Shown piece by piece: positions 26,146 to 34,553 of a DNA stretch of 47,565 nt; position 1 is the stretch's first letter, and every line of letters begins with the position of its first letter. The translations under genes and the position numbers were made by a program. Below the pieces are notes generated by a model, which saw only the letters and a program-made list of their open reading frames with translations, did no database searches and had not been told where the DNA came from. Source of the stretch: Bacteroidales bacterium UBA1217 (GTDB taxonomy: Bacteria; Bacteroidota; Bacteroidia; Bacteroidales; P3); NCBI GenBank assembly GCA_002309335.1, contig DBXH01000043.1, positions 3,382-50,946 on the forward strand, read 5' to 3'.

Positions 26146-27024
26146 ATGAACCTAAATCTCACTAAACCAATTGTCTTCTTTGACCTTGAAACTACCGGCG
26201 TCCAAGTCGGAGCCGATCATATTGTACAGATTTGTTTGCTAAAAGTGATGCCCGACGGATCTGAGAAGGATGTCACCTACCTTGTCCGTCCGGCAAACGA
26301 CAAAGGCAAAACCATTCATATTCCCGAAGACTCCACTGCAATACATCATATCACCGATGCTATGGTGGCTGACAAACCATCGTTTGCGGAGTTGGCACCG
26401 ACGATAGCCGAGTTTATCGGTGATGCCGACTTGGCTGGTTATAATTCAAACAAATTCGATGTTCCTTTGCTGGTCGAAGAGTTTCTGCGTTCCGGTGTGG
26501 AGTTCTCGATCAAAGAGCGTCATCTCGTTGATGTACAGAATATATTCCATCGTATGGAGCCGCGCACCCTTGTCGCTGCCTACAAGTTCTATTGTGGCAA
26601 GGATCTTGACGGGGCCCATAGTGCCGATGCCGACACCAAGGCCACCTACGAGGTGCTTAAGGCTCAGCTTGACCGCTACAAGGACACCCCGTATATCGAC
26701 CGCGACGGCAAAGAGTCTTTGCCCGTTGTCAATGACATCGCAGCTCTTAGTGTCTTTACAGGTAATTCTCAGTGGGCTGATCTAGTCGGGCATATTGGTT
26801 TCGACAAGGCGCATCGCGAGATATTCAATTTCGGCAAGCACAAAGGAAAGACCCTTGAGCAGGTTTTTACTCAGGAACCGGCTTATTATGACTGGATTAT
26901 GAAGGCCGACTTTCCGCTTTCGACCAAGCAAGTCGTTATGGAGGTGCAGCGCCGTATGGTCGAAGCCCGGCGCCGTATCGATCAAGAAAAATTACAGGCA
27001 TTGAAACTTAAATTTGAAGGATAA
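26146..27024 (+). CDS. DEDDh 3'-5' exonuclease with ExoX-like C-terminal domain
   Basis: 292 aa. Exonuclease domain residues 8-~175 with ExoI FDLETTG (Asp 13, Glu 15), ExoII GYNSNKFDVPLL (Asp 105) and ExoIII HSADADTKAT (His 158, Asp 163): a complete DEDDh active site, as in the DnaQ/epsilon family. The C-terminal ~90 residues include FNFGKHKGKTLEQVF and YYDWIMKADFP, matching the small beta-hairpin ExoX-like C-terminal module. Probable role is DNA repair or proofreading-type trimming rather than the replicative epsilon subunit, since it is free-standing and followed by unrelated genes. The next gene starts 4 bp after its stop. Confidence 0.9.
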   Translation: MNLNLTKPIVFFDLETTGVQVGADHIVQICLLKVMPDGSEKDVTYLVRPANDKGKTIHIPEDSTAIHHITDAMVADKPSFAELAPTIAEFIGDADLAGYNSNKFDVPLLVEEFLRSGVEFSIKERHLVDVQNIFHRMEPRTLVAAYKFYCGKDLDGAHSADADTKATYEVLKAQLDRYKDTPYIDRDGKESLPVVNDIAALSVFTGNSQWADLVGHIGFDKAHREIFNFGKHKGKTLEQVFTQEPAYYDWIMKADFPLSTKQVVMEVQRRMVEARRRIDQEKLQALKLKFEG

Positions 27025-27028
27025 AAAT

Positions 27029-28195
27029 ATGAAAAACAGGGTACTGATTGCCGTTCTGCTGTTCGTTCTGCCGTTTGTGGCAAGTGCGCAGGATGAGAAA
27101 GATGTTGATACTAACATTCAAATTTCGAGCTATATTGTTCCTGATTATGAACAGCTTGGCAAGATAATTAATGACCCTTCGTCGGATTTCTACTATCCGT
27201 CTCTGCTCAAGCGTTTTTCTGAGGCCGACACTACGCTCACCATCGAGGAAATCCATTGCCTTTATTTTGGCTATGTGCTTCAGAAAGACTATGATCCTTA
27301 CATCCGTTTGGAAGAAGAGGACAATGCTCGCGATATTCTGAATCAGGACAAAGTGACCAAGAAAGATGCTGAAAAGGCATTAAAACTGTTGAACAAGGCG
27401 GTAGAAAAGGCTCCAATGCATCTGCGTCTCTATATGTATCGCTATTATGCTGACAGGCTCGTTTACGGTGATGACTCTAAGGCGGCCAGCGACGATGCTT
27501 TCCGTTATGTGGCTCTTATAAGTGCCATCTCGGCATCGGGCAACGGCACTGACTTCGATAATGCTTTCCACGTGGCAGTAGTGGCTCACTCGTACAGCTT
27601 TATGAACTATTATGGCCTGAAGCCCACGGGCCAGTCGCTTCAGTCAAACGCCGGTCAGCAGTTTGATGTGTTTCCGCTCAAAGAGAACGAGTATGATATG
27701 GATGAACTCTATGTCAACGTAACTCCTTGCTTGGGTTATCTTTCCAAGATGTTCTCATCGTCCGACGATGAAATCCTGGACTCTGGTCCCATCGATCAGT
27801 TCGACATCCGCATAGGGCGTAAACTGACCATTAAACTCGATAAAAAGCGTAAGGGCGAATTCAAATTCCGCGTCGTAGGATATGAAACGGTCGACGATAG
27901 TATAAGCAGCGTTCAATGGAACGATACCAAAAATCTTTTTGCCGAAACCGGCGAAAAGAACACAATTGTATTCTATTGTGTGAAAAGCTCCTTTGGAAAC
28001 AAACCTGCTGTGCTGCTGATTATGAAAAGCTATTGTAAGGATATGCTCGCCTACGATACTTTCATTCGGCTTGAAGGCAGCGCCGAGTTCCAAACAACAT
28101 CTAATAACGGAATATTTCCAGGTGCGCAAGGTACCGAAATATGGAACGACCCCGTCAACGCCATCCGTATCAGCCATTTAAGATTGATGAAATGA
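27029..28195 (+). CDS. DUF4919 family secreted protein
   Basis: 388 aa from ATG 27029; an in-frame TTG at 27014 overlaps the exonuclease gene and is not favoured. Signal peptide MKNRVLIAVLLFVLPFVASA|Q. The segment PDYEQLGKIINDPSSDFYYP and LTIEEIHCLYFGYVLQ at the start of the mature protein identify DUF4919, a Bacteroidetes family with TPR-like helices (ALKLLNKAVEKAPMHLRLYMYRYY). The last ~100 residues are beta-rich. Its stop overlaps the start of the FAH-family gene in an ATGA, implying translational coupling. The family's function is unknown. Confidence 0.82.
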   Translation: MKNRVLIAVLLFVLPFVASAQDEKDVDTNIQISSYIVPDYEQLGKIINDPSSDFYYPSLLKRFSEADTTLTIEEIHCLYFGYVLQKDYDPYIRLEEEDNARDILNQDKVTKKDAEKALKLLNKAVEKAPMHLRLYMYRYYADRLVYGDDSKAASDDAFRYVALISAISASGNGTDFDNAFHVAVVAHSYSFMNYYGLKPTGQSLQSNAGQQFDVFPLKENEYDMDELYVNVTPCLGYLSKMFSSSDDEILDSGPIDQFDIRIGRKLTIKLDKKRKGEFKFRVVGYETVDDSISSVQWNDTKNLFAETGEKNTIVFYCVKSSFGNKPAVLLIMKSYCKDMLAYDTFIRLEGSAEFQTTSNNGIFPGAQGTEIWNDPVNAIRISHLRLMK

Positions 28196-28827
28196 AAATC
28201 ATCTGCATAGCACGCAACTACAGCGAGCACGCAGCCGAGATGAACGCCCCACAGTACGAGCGGGGCTCTCAGCAGGCCCTTTCGCCAGCGTTCTTCCTCA
28301 AGCCCGACAGTGCGTTGCTGCTCAAGAACCAGCCATTCTTCTACCCTGAATTCAGCCAGCGTATCGAGTACGAGACAGAACTCGTTGTGCGCATCGACAA
28401 GGTGGGCAAGAGCATCGAGGAGCGTTTCGCACACAAGTACTATAGTTCTGTGACGCTCGGCATCGACTTCACGGCGAGGGATTTGCAGCAGCAGGCCAAG
28501 CGGAATGGCCTCCCCTGGACGCTCTCCAAGGGCTTTGACGGCTCGGCGGTACTGGGCGACTTTATTCCTCTGTCGGAATTTGAAAAAGACATACAGAATT
28601 TGAGTTTCTCCCTTTCCCGCAATGGCGCTACCATCCAGCAGGGCAACACACGCGATATGCTCTGTAGCGTCGACCGTATGATTTCGTATATCTCCGACTT
28701 TATGTTGCTGCGCACCGGCGACCTTATCTACACTGGCACTCCGTCGGGTGTCGGTCCCGTCGCCGTCGGCGACATACTTGAGGGTACCCTCGAAGGCCGC
28801 CACATCCTCACGTGCAGGATAAAGTAG
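28192..28827 (+). CDS. Fumarylacetoacetate hydrolase (FAH) family protein
   Basis: 211 aa from ATG 28192. Motifs of the FAH fold: ICIARNYSEHAAE at the start, IEYETELVVRIDK (metal-binding Glu residues), YSSVTLGIDFTARDLQQ, KGFDGSAVLGDF and DLIYTGTPSGVGPVAVGD near the C-terminus. Enzymes of this family are metal-dependent C-C hydrolases or decarboxylases acting on acylpyruvates or oxaloacetate; substrate cannot be told from sequence. An in-frame start at 28141 would overlap the DUF4919 gene by 55 bp and is unlikely. A strong terminator follows at 28853. Confidence 0.93.
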   Translation: MKIICIARNYSEHAAEMNAPQYERGSQQALSPAFFLKPDSALLLKNQPFFYPEFSQRIEYETELVVRIDKVGKSIEERFAHKYYSSVTLGIDFTARDLQQQAKRNGLPWTLSKGFDGSAVLGDFIPLSEFEKDIQNLSFSLSRNGATIQQGNTRDMLCSVDRMISYISDFMLLRTGDLIYTGTPSGVGPVAVGDILEGTLEGRHILTCRIK

Positions 28828-28852
28828 CGAGGATTATTTTTACATCAATTAT

Positions 28853-28888
28853 GTCCATTTTCAGAAGCTCTGAAAATGGACTTTTTTT
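28853..28888 (+). terminator. Intrinsic terminator after the FAH-family gene
   Basis: A 13-bp stem (gtccattttcaga/tctgaaaatggac, 28853-28865 with 28869-28881), 3-nt loop, then seven T. It closes the exonuclease-DUF4919-FAH series. Confidence 0.93.
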
Positions 28889-28909
28889 GTATTGTCATAA
28901 CTGTAAGCT

Positions 28910-29019
28910 AACCAAGGGTTAAACCCTTATCAAAGTCTTACCAAAGTTTACCCAAAGTTTTATCAAAGTCTACTATAAAAGACTTTAGTAAAACTATAAT
29001 AAAACTATAATAAAAATTT
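28910..29019. repeat. 11-bp tandem repeat array C (about 10 units)
   Basis: Ten successive 11-nt steps. The core units aaagtcttacc, aaagtttaccc, aaagttttatc and aaagtctacta (28932-28975) are followed by AT-rich ones (agtaaaactat, aataaaactat) in the same register. Reverse-complemented, the unit is gtaaactttgg, 9 of 11 identical to array A's gtcaactctgg, so this array is in the opposite orientation. It lies between two convergent genes, 21 bp beyond a terminator. A-tracts recur each turn. Confidence 0.88.
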
Positions 29020-29114
29020 AAGATTGAGGAAAAGGAGGAATAATACAAAAGAGGTATTGCGGCACGACGGGATGTCGCACCGTGAAGTCAGTTTATTATA
29101 TGTGGAATGATATT

Positions 29115-30113
29115 CTAACGCACGCCTTTGCCGTTGCAGACGGTACATTTTATTTTTCCCGTCCCATTGCAGTAGATGTGACGCTCGTTGCGGAACACTT
29201 GCTTGCCGTTATTGTCTATACCCGACTTGCGTATGGTGCCCTTGCCGCCGCAACTCCAGCAGTTGGCCATGCCAGTTCCTCTGCAATTGCCGCATTTGAC
29301 AGGTTTGTTATAATTCTCAAACGGATGCGTCCTGTCTTTAGGAGTTCTGGTGTTAGAAGGCTTGCTTGACGATGATGTGTTGGCAGATGACTTAGGCGTA
29401 CTCTTTGGCTGGGTGGTGCCGGTGCTCTTGTTACCAGTGCTTTGCTGCTTGTGCTGCGCCGGCGGCGTGTAGGTGTTGTTGTAGGAGCCGCTGCTTGAAT
29501 TGTTGTATGCAGTCTGATCATAATTATATTCAACAGGGCTGTCTGTTGTGTCGATTGGATGGTCAGGGTCGAGGACTATGTTTCCCTCATTGTCAAATTT
29601 ATAACCAGTATAAAATCTTACTTCATTACCGCCAAAGTATTTGGAAAACATAATGATTCCATTAGGAATATATAGAATAGCATCATATACCGGTGGTATT
29701 ATTTCAACACCATTTTTGTCGCAAATTCCGTGTCTGTACTCATTATTACCCAAAGGAATTCTGAATTTGAAAACATTGCAGATATCATTCCCATCAATAC
29801 TAACAATAGTCGGATTAATCTGGTCATAATGCCTTTCAATGGGAATAATCACATTTCCAAGGGTGTCATAAATTTCTGAAAAAATATCTTTTGCTATGAA
29901 ATAGCCCTTTTTATATTTTATACTTGAAAACTTTTTTTCAAGTGGTATTATTATGGTCCCGCTATTGTTTTCGGCACCTCTAAAGCCATCTTGTTTCAAA
30001 AGGCACCAGCTAAAGCCGTCTTTTTCTTTCTCGCTTTTACGTTTCACCTTTTGTGCTTCTGCCGAGGAGAAGGCGACAACTGCGATAAGAAGGAATAGTG
30101 TTATACGTTTCAT
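29115..30113 (-). CDS. Secreted WG-repeat-like protein with C-terminal DnaJ-type zinc-binding repeats
   Basis: 332 aa. Signal peptide MKRITLFLLIAVVAFSSAEA|Q. Residues ~30-180 contain WG/KWG-like repeats (GTIIIPLEKKFSSI, GNVIIPIERHYDQI, GVEIIPPVYDAIL). A Ser/Thr/Pro/Asn-rich linker of ~90 residues follows, including YTPPAQHKQQSTGNKSTG. The C-terminus is a DnaJ-like cysteine-rich module with CGNCRGTG, CWSCGGKG, HIYCNGTG and CTVCNGKG; the third repeat has His in place of its first Cys, which could still bind zinc. Such a zinc module in an exported protein is unusual. It is the last gene of the tsaD-porP-PorE-like series, 34 bp after the previous stop. Confidence 0.8.
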   Translation of the reverse strand: MKRITLFLLIAVVAFSSAEAQKVKRKSEKEKDGFSWCLLKQDGFRGAENNSGTIIIPLEKKFSSIKYKKGYFIAKDIFSEIYDTLGNVIIPIERHYDQINPTIVSIDGNDICNVFKFRIPLGNNEYRHGICDKNGVEIIPPVYDAILYIPNGIIMFSKYFGGNEVRFYTGYKFDNEGNIVLDPDHPIDTTDSPVEYNYDQTAYNNSSSGSYNNTYTPPAQHKQQSTGNKSTGTTQPKSTPKSSANTSSSSKPSNTRTPKDRTHPFENYNKPVKCGNCRGTGMANCWSCGGKGTIRKSGIDNNGKQVFRNERHIYCNGTGKIKCTVCNGKGVR

Positions 30114-30147
30114 AGACTCTGTGTTTTGGATTTGATTAATGTGCTTT

Positions 30148-32424
30148 TTACTTCTCCAGCGTGTATTCGAGGAACATTGTCTGGGTTATCTGTTCGCCGG
30201 CGACACGGAGTGTGAGTGGCAGGAAGGAGCTGACGGTGGGCTCGGCACGGCGGTTGTCCATACGCAGGTAAATGATGAGTTCACGTCCGGGGGTGAGTTT
30301 GCTGTATCCCACCACTTTGACGTCGGGCGAGCCGACGCTGATGAAGTCGAGTGTGGTCTCGCTGATGGCTGAGTGTTGGAGGTGGACTTCAATGTCGGCA
30401 TATTCGCCTGTGAAGTAGGTGCCTACGTGGATGGCGCGTGTGGGCAGATGGAGACAGCTGATTAGGCTGCTGTCGTCTTCGAGGTATTGATAGTCGAGAA
30501 TTTCGATGCGGCGCTCACGAGCGGCTTCAACGCTGTAGACCGACTTGTTGGTTTGGCGCGGGTCGTTGCTGACGCCCTTGTCGGCAAGGTCGCTGCCGTG
30601 GGCTATCTCGCGGATTTGCAGGGATCCGCCATTGGTGCCCATAAAGCGGGTGAGGACACCTTTTTGGTATTCCATTATCTGGTTGACGATGGAGGCGATG
30701 CGGCGCTTGGAGATGAGCTGGTTATAGGCTCCGGTGTGGATGGGGCTTGCATAGCCTTCTACGGTCATACTTATGCGGTGGCCGGCCTTGAGGTCGTCGA
30801 GAAGCAGGTTGAGGAACTGCTCGAAACGCTCGCAGTTGTATTGCACCTCGTCATCGAAGAAATGGTCGATGACGCTGCAGATGGAGTCGTATTCGTCTTT
30901 GCTGGCGGCAACGGTATGGGCTTTCCTATAGTCGCCGCGTTTGAACATATAGCTGTTGTAGAGTTGGAAGTAGTTGGTGGTCGTTGTGGCTAGCTTGGAT
31001 TTGGGGTCGGGCTCGTCGTTGTGGAAGTATAGGCTGATTGGCAGCAGATTGTGTACTGCGCTCTTCTGTGCGACGGGTGCGGGTTCTTCGACTTTGCGGC
31101 GGGAGGGCTGCTGTTTTTTGGCTATTTTCCAGCTGTAGATGTCGTTGCAGCAGGTGTTGTCGTTGACGAAGTAGGACCCGCGCCGATTGGAGGTGAGGTA
31201 GCCCGAGTTGGGAATGTCGGTGTTGACGGTGAAATAGAGATCGTTGGCCGGGCTGTTGAGCGAGCTGCCGAGGTTGTATGGGTCGTTCCAAGAGTCGCGA
31301 TTGCCTTTGGAGCAAAAGACATCGTAGCCGCCGTACCCGAGGTGCCAGTCGGACGAGAAGTAGAGTTGCTGCTTGTCGTTGTCGTAGAAGGGGGTGATTT
31401 CGTTGCCCGCGGTGTTGACGGGAGCACCTAGGTTGATGCAGTCGGAGGGTTTGCCGTCGTTGTCGATTAGGGAGTACCAGATGTCGAAACCGCCTACTCC
31501 GCCTGGCCGGTCTGAAACGAAGTATAGCACGGTGGTATTGTCGGGCAGGTAGCCTATGGCGGGATGAGTTGCGGTGTAGCCGTCGAGGTTGACATTGCCG
31601 CCTAGCTTTTTGGCTTTCTGCCATTTACCTTTGTGGAAGTGGGAAACGTAGATTTCGCATGGAATGTTGGCGAAGTCGTCGGTCTGGCATAGGGTGAAAT
31701 AGATATTGTTGTGCACCGGATCGAGGGCGACGTTGCAGGAGTGCTTGTCCTTGTTGTTGAGACCCCAATTGTTAAGGACTGCTTTGTTGGGTGTGTTGCC
31801 GTTGAAGTCGGCTTGGAATATCTGCATCAGCACGAGGTCGGAATAGACGGCGTTCTTGGATCCTGGTTTGGAGAGCTCGCGCATTGTAGAGAATAGCAGC
31901 AGGGAGTCGCCCATAAGGACTGCGCCTGATTCGCTGTATTCGGAGTTGATGTTCTTGCTTTCGTGAGTAACAGTAAAGTTGACAGGATCGTCGACGCTGT
32001 CGAGCACCCACTGGCAGGCGCGGGCCTCCTGACGGGCGCGCTGCTCAAGTTGATCGTTGGTGGCGGTGCGCAGGTAGCGTTGGTAGAAGGTCAGCGCTGA
32101 GTCGGCGTAACCGGCCATTCGGTACATAGAGGCGATAAAGTATTCGCAGTTAGGGTATACTGGTGCCGCCTGCGAGTTGTTGACGATGTTGTAGTATTTC
32201 ACAGCCTGGCGGTAGTTGTTAGCCAAACGATGCGACTCGGCAATCTTGTAGGCGATGTGGGGATCGTGCGATTTGCGGTAGTCGTTGGTATACAGGTCGG
32301 CGGCGGTCTTGTAGTAGCCGAATTTGAAAGCCTCTTCTGCGTCGGTATTTTGCGCTTTCAGGTTGTGACCGATGGCTGCGAGCGTCATTGTGGCGATAAG
32401 GATGACTGTGTATTTTTGTTTCAT
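30148..32424 (-). CDS. PorE-like lipoprotein-type T9SS component: TPR, PD40 propeller, OmpA-like domain
   Basis: 758 aa. Signal peptide ending NLKA|QN; then TPR-like helices (residues ~30-125), a PD40/beta-propeller region (~150-430; VYSDLVLMQIFQADFNG, YFVSDRPGGVGGFDIWYS, LYFSSDWHLGYGGYDVF, LYFTVNTDI), and an OmpA-like domain (~500-650; VEGYASPIHTGAYNQLISKRR). The TPR-propeller-OmpA order is that of P. gingivalis PorE, which ties the T9SS ring to peptidoglycan. The final ~100 residues (HVGTYFTGEYADIEVHL, DFISVGSPDVKVVGYSKL) are an added beta domain similar to DUF1573-type modules. Encoded directly after porP/sprF (24 bp gap). It could instead serve a PorP paralogue dedicated to other cargo. 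Confidence 0.85.
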   Translation of the reverse strand: MKQKYTVILIATMTLAAIGHNLKAQNTDAEEAFKFGYYKTAADLYTNDYRKSHDPHIAYKIAESHRLANNYRQAVKYYNIVNNSQAAPVYPNCEYFIASMYRMAGYADSALTFYQRYLRTATNDQLEQRARQEARACQWVLDSVDDPVNFTVTHESKNINSEYSESGAVLMGDSLLLFSTMRELSKPGSKNAVYSDLVLMQIFQADFNGNTPNKAVLNNWGLNNKDKHSCNVALDPVHNNIYFTLCQTDDFANIPCEIYVSHFHKGKWQKAKKLGGNVNLDGYTATHPAIGYLPDNTTVLYFVSDRPGGVGGFDIWYSLIDNDGKPSDCINLGAPVNTAGNEITPFYDNDKQQLYFSSDWHLGYGGYDVFCSKGNRDSWNDPYNLGSSLNSPANDLYFTVNTDIPNSGYLTSNRRGSYFVNDNTCCNDIYSWKIAKKQQPSRRKVEEPAPVAQKSAVHNLLPISLYFHNDEPDPKSKLATTTTNYFQLYNSYMFKRGDYRKAHTVAASKDEYDSICSVIDHFFDDEVQYNCERFEQFLNLLLDDLKAGHRISMTVEGYASPIHTGAYNQLISKRRIASIVNQIMEYQKGVLTRFMGTNGGSLQIREIAHGSDLADKGVSNDPRQTNKSVYSVEAARERRIEILDYQYLEDDSSLISCLHLPTRAIHVGTYFTGEYADIEVHLQHSAISETTLDFISVGSPDVKVVGYSKLTPGRELIIYLRMDNRRAEPTVSSFLPLTLRVAGEQITQTMFLEYTLEK

Positions 32425-32448
32425 AATCAGTGTGTTTTCAAGATTAAA

Positions 32449-33468
32449 CTATATTATCGGGCAGGGCATAGCCTTGCGGTTTATACGATGGTTGCGGATG
32501 AGTCGGTATACAATCGTTAGTTCGAAAGAACCGACCGATTTGGATGCCGGAGTGAGTTTTGAGATATTGGCGTCGTAGAGGAGTGCGAAAATGAAGGCGT
32601 TGTACTCGACCGAGAACTGCAGCATTGCTGCATCGCGCCATCGATAGTAGAGTCCTGCGCCGAGAGCCAACTGGTGCCCGGCTGATTCGGAAAGGTAGAA
32701 CTTGGTGTCGCATCCGAAGAGTGCTTCCGTGTAGTTGTTTTGCAGAGTAAGGGTTGCCACCGGCAGTATGGCAAGACTCGATGCCGTTCGGTATTCGGCT
32801 CGGGCGTAGAGGTTGAATTTGCGGTGTATCAATGCATCTTCGAGGTTGAGGTAGGAGATGTCCGGCTGGTTTAGGTTGCGAGCCGAAAGTCCTAATTTCA
32901 GGTAGAAGTTGTCGTTCGGCTGGTAAAACCAGGCTGCCCCCGCTCCGAGTGTAAAAAAGTTCGCCGAAGTGTTGAGGATGTTGTCCGTCGGGTCCTCCAT
33001 CTCGATGTCGTCGGTGCGGAAACCAGCCTGTCCAAAACCCGCTTCCACAGCGAGTGAGATGAAATTGTTGTTGCTGTTTGTCAGTGCTTTGTAGTATGAT
33101 AGGATAATGTTGGCTGCTGTGGTGCCGTAATGCAGTGTTCCCGCTCGGTCGTTGTAAAGGATGGCCCCGAAACTGAGTCCGTCGTGATTGTAGCGTCGTC
33201 TGACAATGGGGCATTCTGCTGTTGCAGCAACGGTTTGGAATGCCTTCGACACTGTTGCCCACTGGTTGCGGTAGGAGAGTCCGAATCGTCCGGCTCCGTC
33301 GAAGAATCCCGAGTAGGCAGGATTCAGCAGTATGGGGTTGAAGTCGATTTGGGAGAAATGTATGTCTTGAGCCTTGATGGAATTGAACGGTGAAAGTTGG
33401 ATATTGAAAAGTATGCTGATGCAGAGCATCAACAGAAACTTTCTTTCTATGTGATTTCCAATTTTCAA
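32449..33468 (-). CDS. porP: Type IX secretion system PorP/SprF family membrane protein
   Basis: 339 aa if started at TTG 33468; the alternative ATG at 33429 gives 326 aa and a short signal peptide. The frame upstream of the TTG is closed by a TAA and lacks an ATG, so the choice is open; both leave the signal region ending NSIKA|QD. The mature start DIHFSQIDFNPILLNPAYSGFFDG is the family signature (HFSQ...NPILLNPAYSG), followed by a beta-barrel rich in alternating strands and a closing SFELTIVYRL. PorP/SprF proteins form outer-membrane channels at T9SS sites and help attach the cargo. The TTG start lies inside a 14-bp repeat unit. Located 27 bp after tsaD and 24 bp before the PorE-like gene. 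Confidence 0.88.
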   Translation of the reverse strand: MKIGNHIERKFLLMLCISILFNIQLSPFNSIKAQDIHFSQIDFNPILLNPAYSGFFDGAGRFGLSYRNQWATVSKAFQTVAATAECPIVRRRYNHDGLSFGAILYNDRAGTLHYGTTAANIILSYYKALTNSNNNFISLAVEAGFGQAGFRTDDIEMEDPTDNILNTSANFFTLGAGAAWFYQPNDNFYLKLGLSARNLNQPDISYLNLEDALIHRKFNLYARAEYRTASSLAILPVATLTLQNNYTEALFGCDTKFYLSESAGHQLALGAGLYYRWRDAAMLQFSVEYNAFIFALLYDANISKLTPASKSVGSFELTIVYRLIRNHRINRKAMPCPII

Positions 33469-33469
33469 T
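33456..33469 (-). repeat. 14-bp repeat unit at the porP start
   Basis: Minus-strand attgaaaattggaa, the same type as the units in uvrA and in the Gate-type gene. It overlaps the candidate TTG start of porP. A related tract follows at 33470-33494, in the spacer after tsaD. Confidence 0.6.
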
Positions 33470-33495
33470 TTCCACTTTGGTTTACGATTTTCGAT

Positions 33496-34500
33496 TTATC
33501 TTGTGAATGGAGGTAGTGATATGTCGGCGAAGTCGTTGTTAAGGTATTTGAAATAGCCGGCAATGCCGACCATAGCTGCGTTGTCAGTGCAGAACTGGAA
33601 TGGCGGAATGAATACGCGCCAGTGATGTTTCTGTCCCAGTTGCACGAGCGAGTTGCGCAAGTAGGAGTTGGCTGAAACACCTCCTGCAATGGCCACCTGG
33701 CGTATGTGGTGCTTAAGGGCTGCCTTTTCAAATTTCTTGAGCAGGAAGTCCATAATGCACTTCTGAATCGATGCGCAGAGGTCGGCTTTGTGTTTCTCGA
33801 TGAACTGCGGGTCATTTTGCAACTGGTCGCGCAGAAAGTATAGGAATGAGGTCTTTATGCCGCTGAAGCTGTAGTTGAATTCCGGAATGTTGGGTGTGGC
33901 AAAGTGGAAAGCGTCGGGGTTGCCAGATTGGGCTAGCTTGTCGATGACGGGTCCGCCAGGATAGGGGAGATCCATAATTTTGGCGGCTTTGTCGATGGCT
34001 TCGCCTGCAGCGTCGTCAATGGTCTGTCCAAGTATTTCCATATCGAGATGATCGTGGAGTAGAACAATCTGTGTGTGTCCACCGCTGACCAGCAGGCAAA
34101 GCATAGGGAATTCGGGGACGGATTGGGTATCGTCGTGTTTGATGAAATGAGCCAGTATGTGTGCCTGTAAGTGGTTGACTTCGATAAGAGGTATATTAAG
34201 AGCTTGAGACAGACTTTTGGCAAAAGATACTCCCACAAGTAGGGACCCGAGCAGTCCGGGTCCTCTAGTGAAAGCTATTGCGTTGATTTGCTGTAAAGTT
34301 ATGTTTGCATTATGTAGGGCAGTATCCACTACCGGAACGATGTTTTGCTGGTGGGCGCGTGATGCGAGTTCGGGCACTACACCGCCGTACTGTTCGTGGA
34401 CCTTTTGCGATGCAATGACGTTGGAAAGTAGCCTGTCGTCGTGCAGGACAGCTGAAGAGGTGTCGTCGCACGAAGATTCTATGGCAAGTATGTAGGGCAT
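33496..34500 (-). CDS. tsaD: tRNA N6-threonylcarbamoyladenosine synthase subunit TsaD
   Basis: Catalytic subunit for the t6A37 modification of ANN-decoding tRNAs. 334 aa. Motifs: ILAIESSCDDTSSAVL, ELASRAH, GPGLLGSLLVG, NHLQAHILAH with metal ligands His 110 and His 114, LVSGGHTQIV, DDAAGEAIDKAAK, GGPVID and FCTDNAAMVG with the Asp ligand. All catalytic positions look intact. It is divergent from tamB and heads a minus-strand series in which two T9SS genes follow; the gap to porP is 27 bp. Confidence 0.97.
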   Translation of the reverse strand: MPYILAIESSCDDTSSAVLHDDRLLSNVIASQKVHEQYGGVVPELASRAHQQNIVPVVDTALHNANITLQQINAIAFTRGPGLLGSLLVGVSFAKSLSQALNIPLIEVNHLQAHILAHFIKHDDTQSVPEFPMLCLLVSGGHTQIVLLHDHLDMEILGQTIDDAAGEAIDKAAKIMDLPYPGGPVIDKLAQSGNPDAFHFATPNIPEFNYSFSGIKTSFLYFLRDQLQNDPQFIEKHKADLCASIQKCIMDFLLKKFEKAALKHHIRQVAIAGGVSANSYLRNSLVQLGQKHHWRVFIPPFQFCTDNAAMVGIAGYFKYLNNDFADISLPPFTR

Positions 34501-34545
34501 ATCTATGAGCGAATTAAGTGTTGTTCAGTGTCGTTTTTCAAGTTG

Positions 34546-34553
34546 CAAAAATA
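34546..34553 (-). promoter_or_regulatory. Bacteroidetes -7 element for tsaD
   Basis: Minus-strand TATTTTTG, 46 bp before the tsaD start. There is no TTTG at the expected -33 position. Confidence 0.4.

Noticed and set aside
32444..33475. 343-aa open frame antisense-in-register alternative to porP on the same strand
   Set aside because: It overlaps porP almost wholly in another frame, is rich in His, Gln and Arg without any domain, whereas the porP frame has the family signature and a signal peptide.
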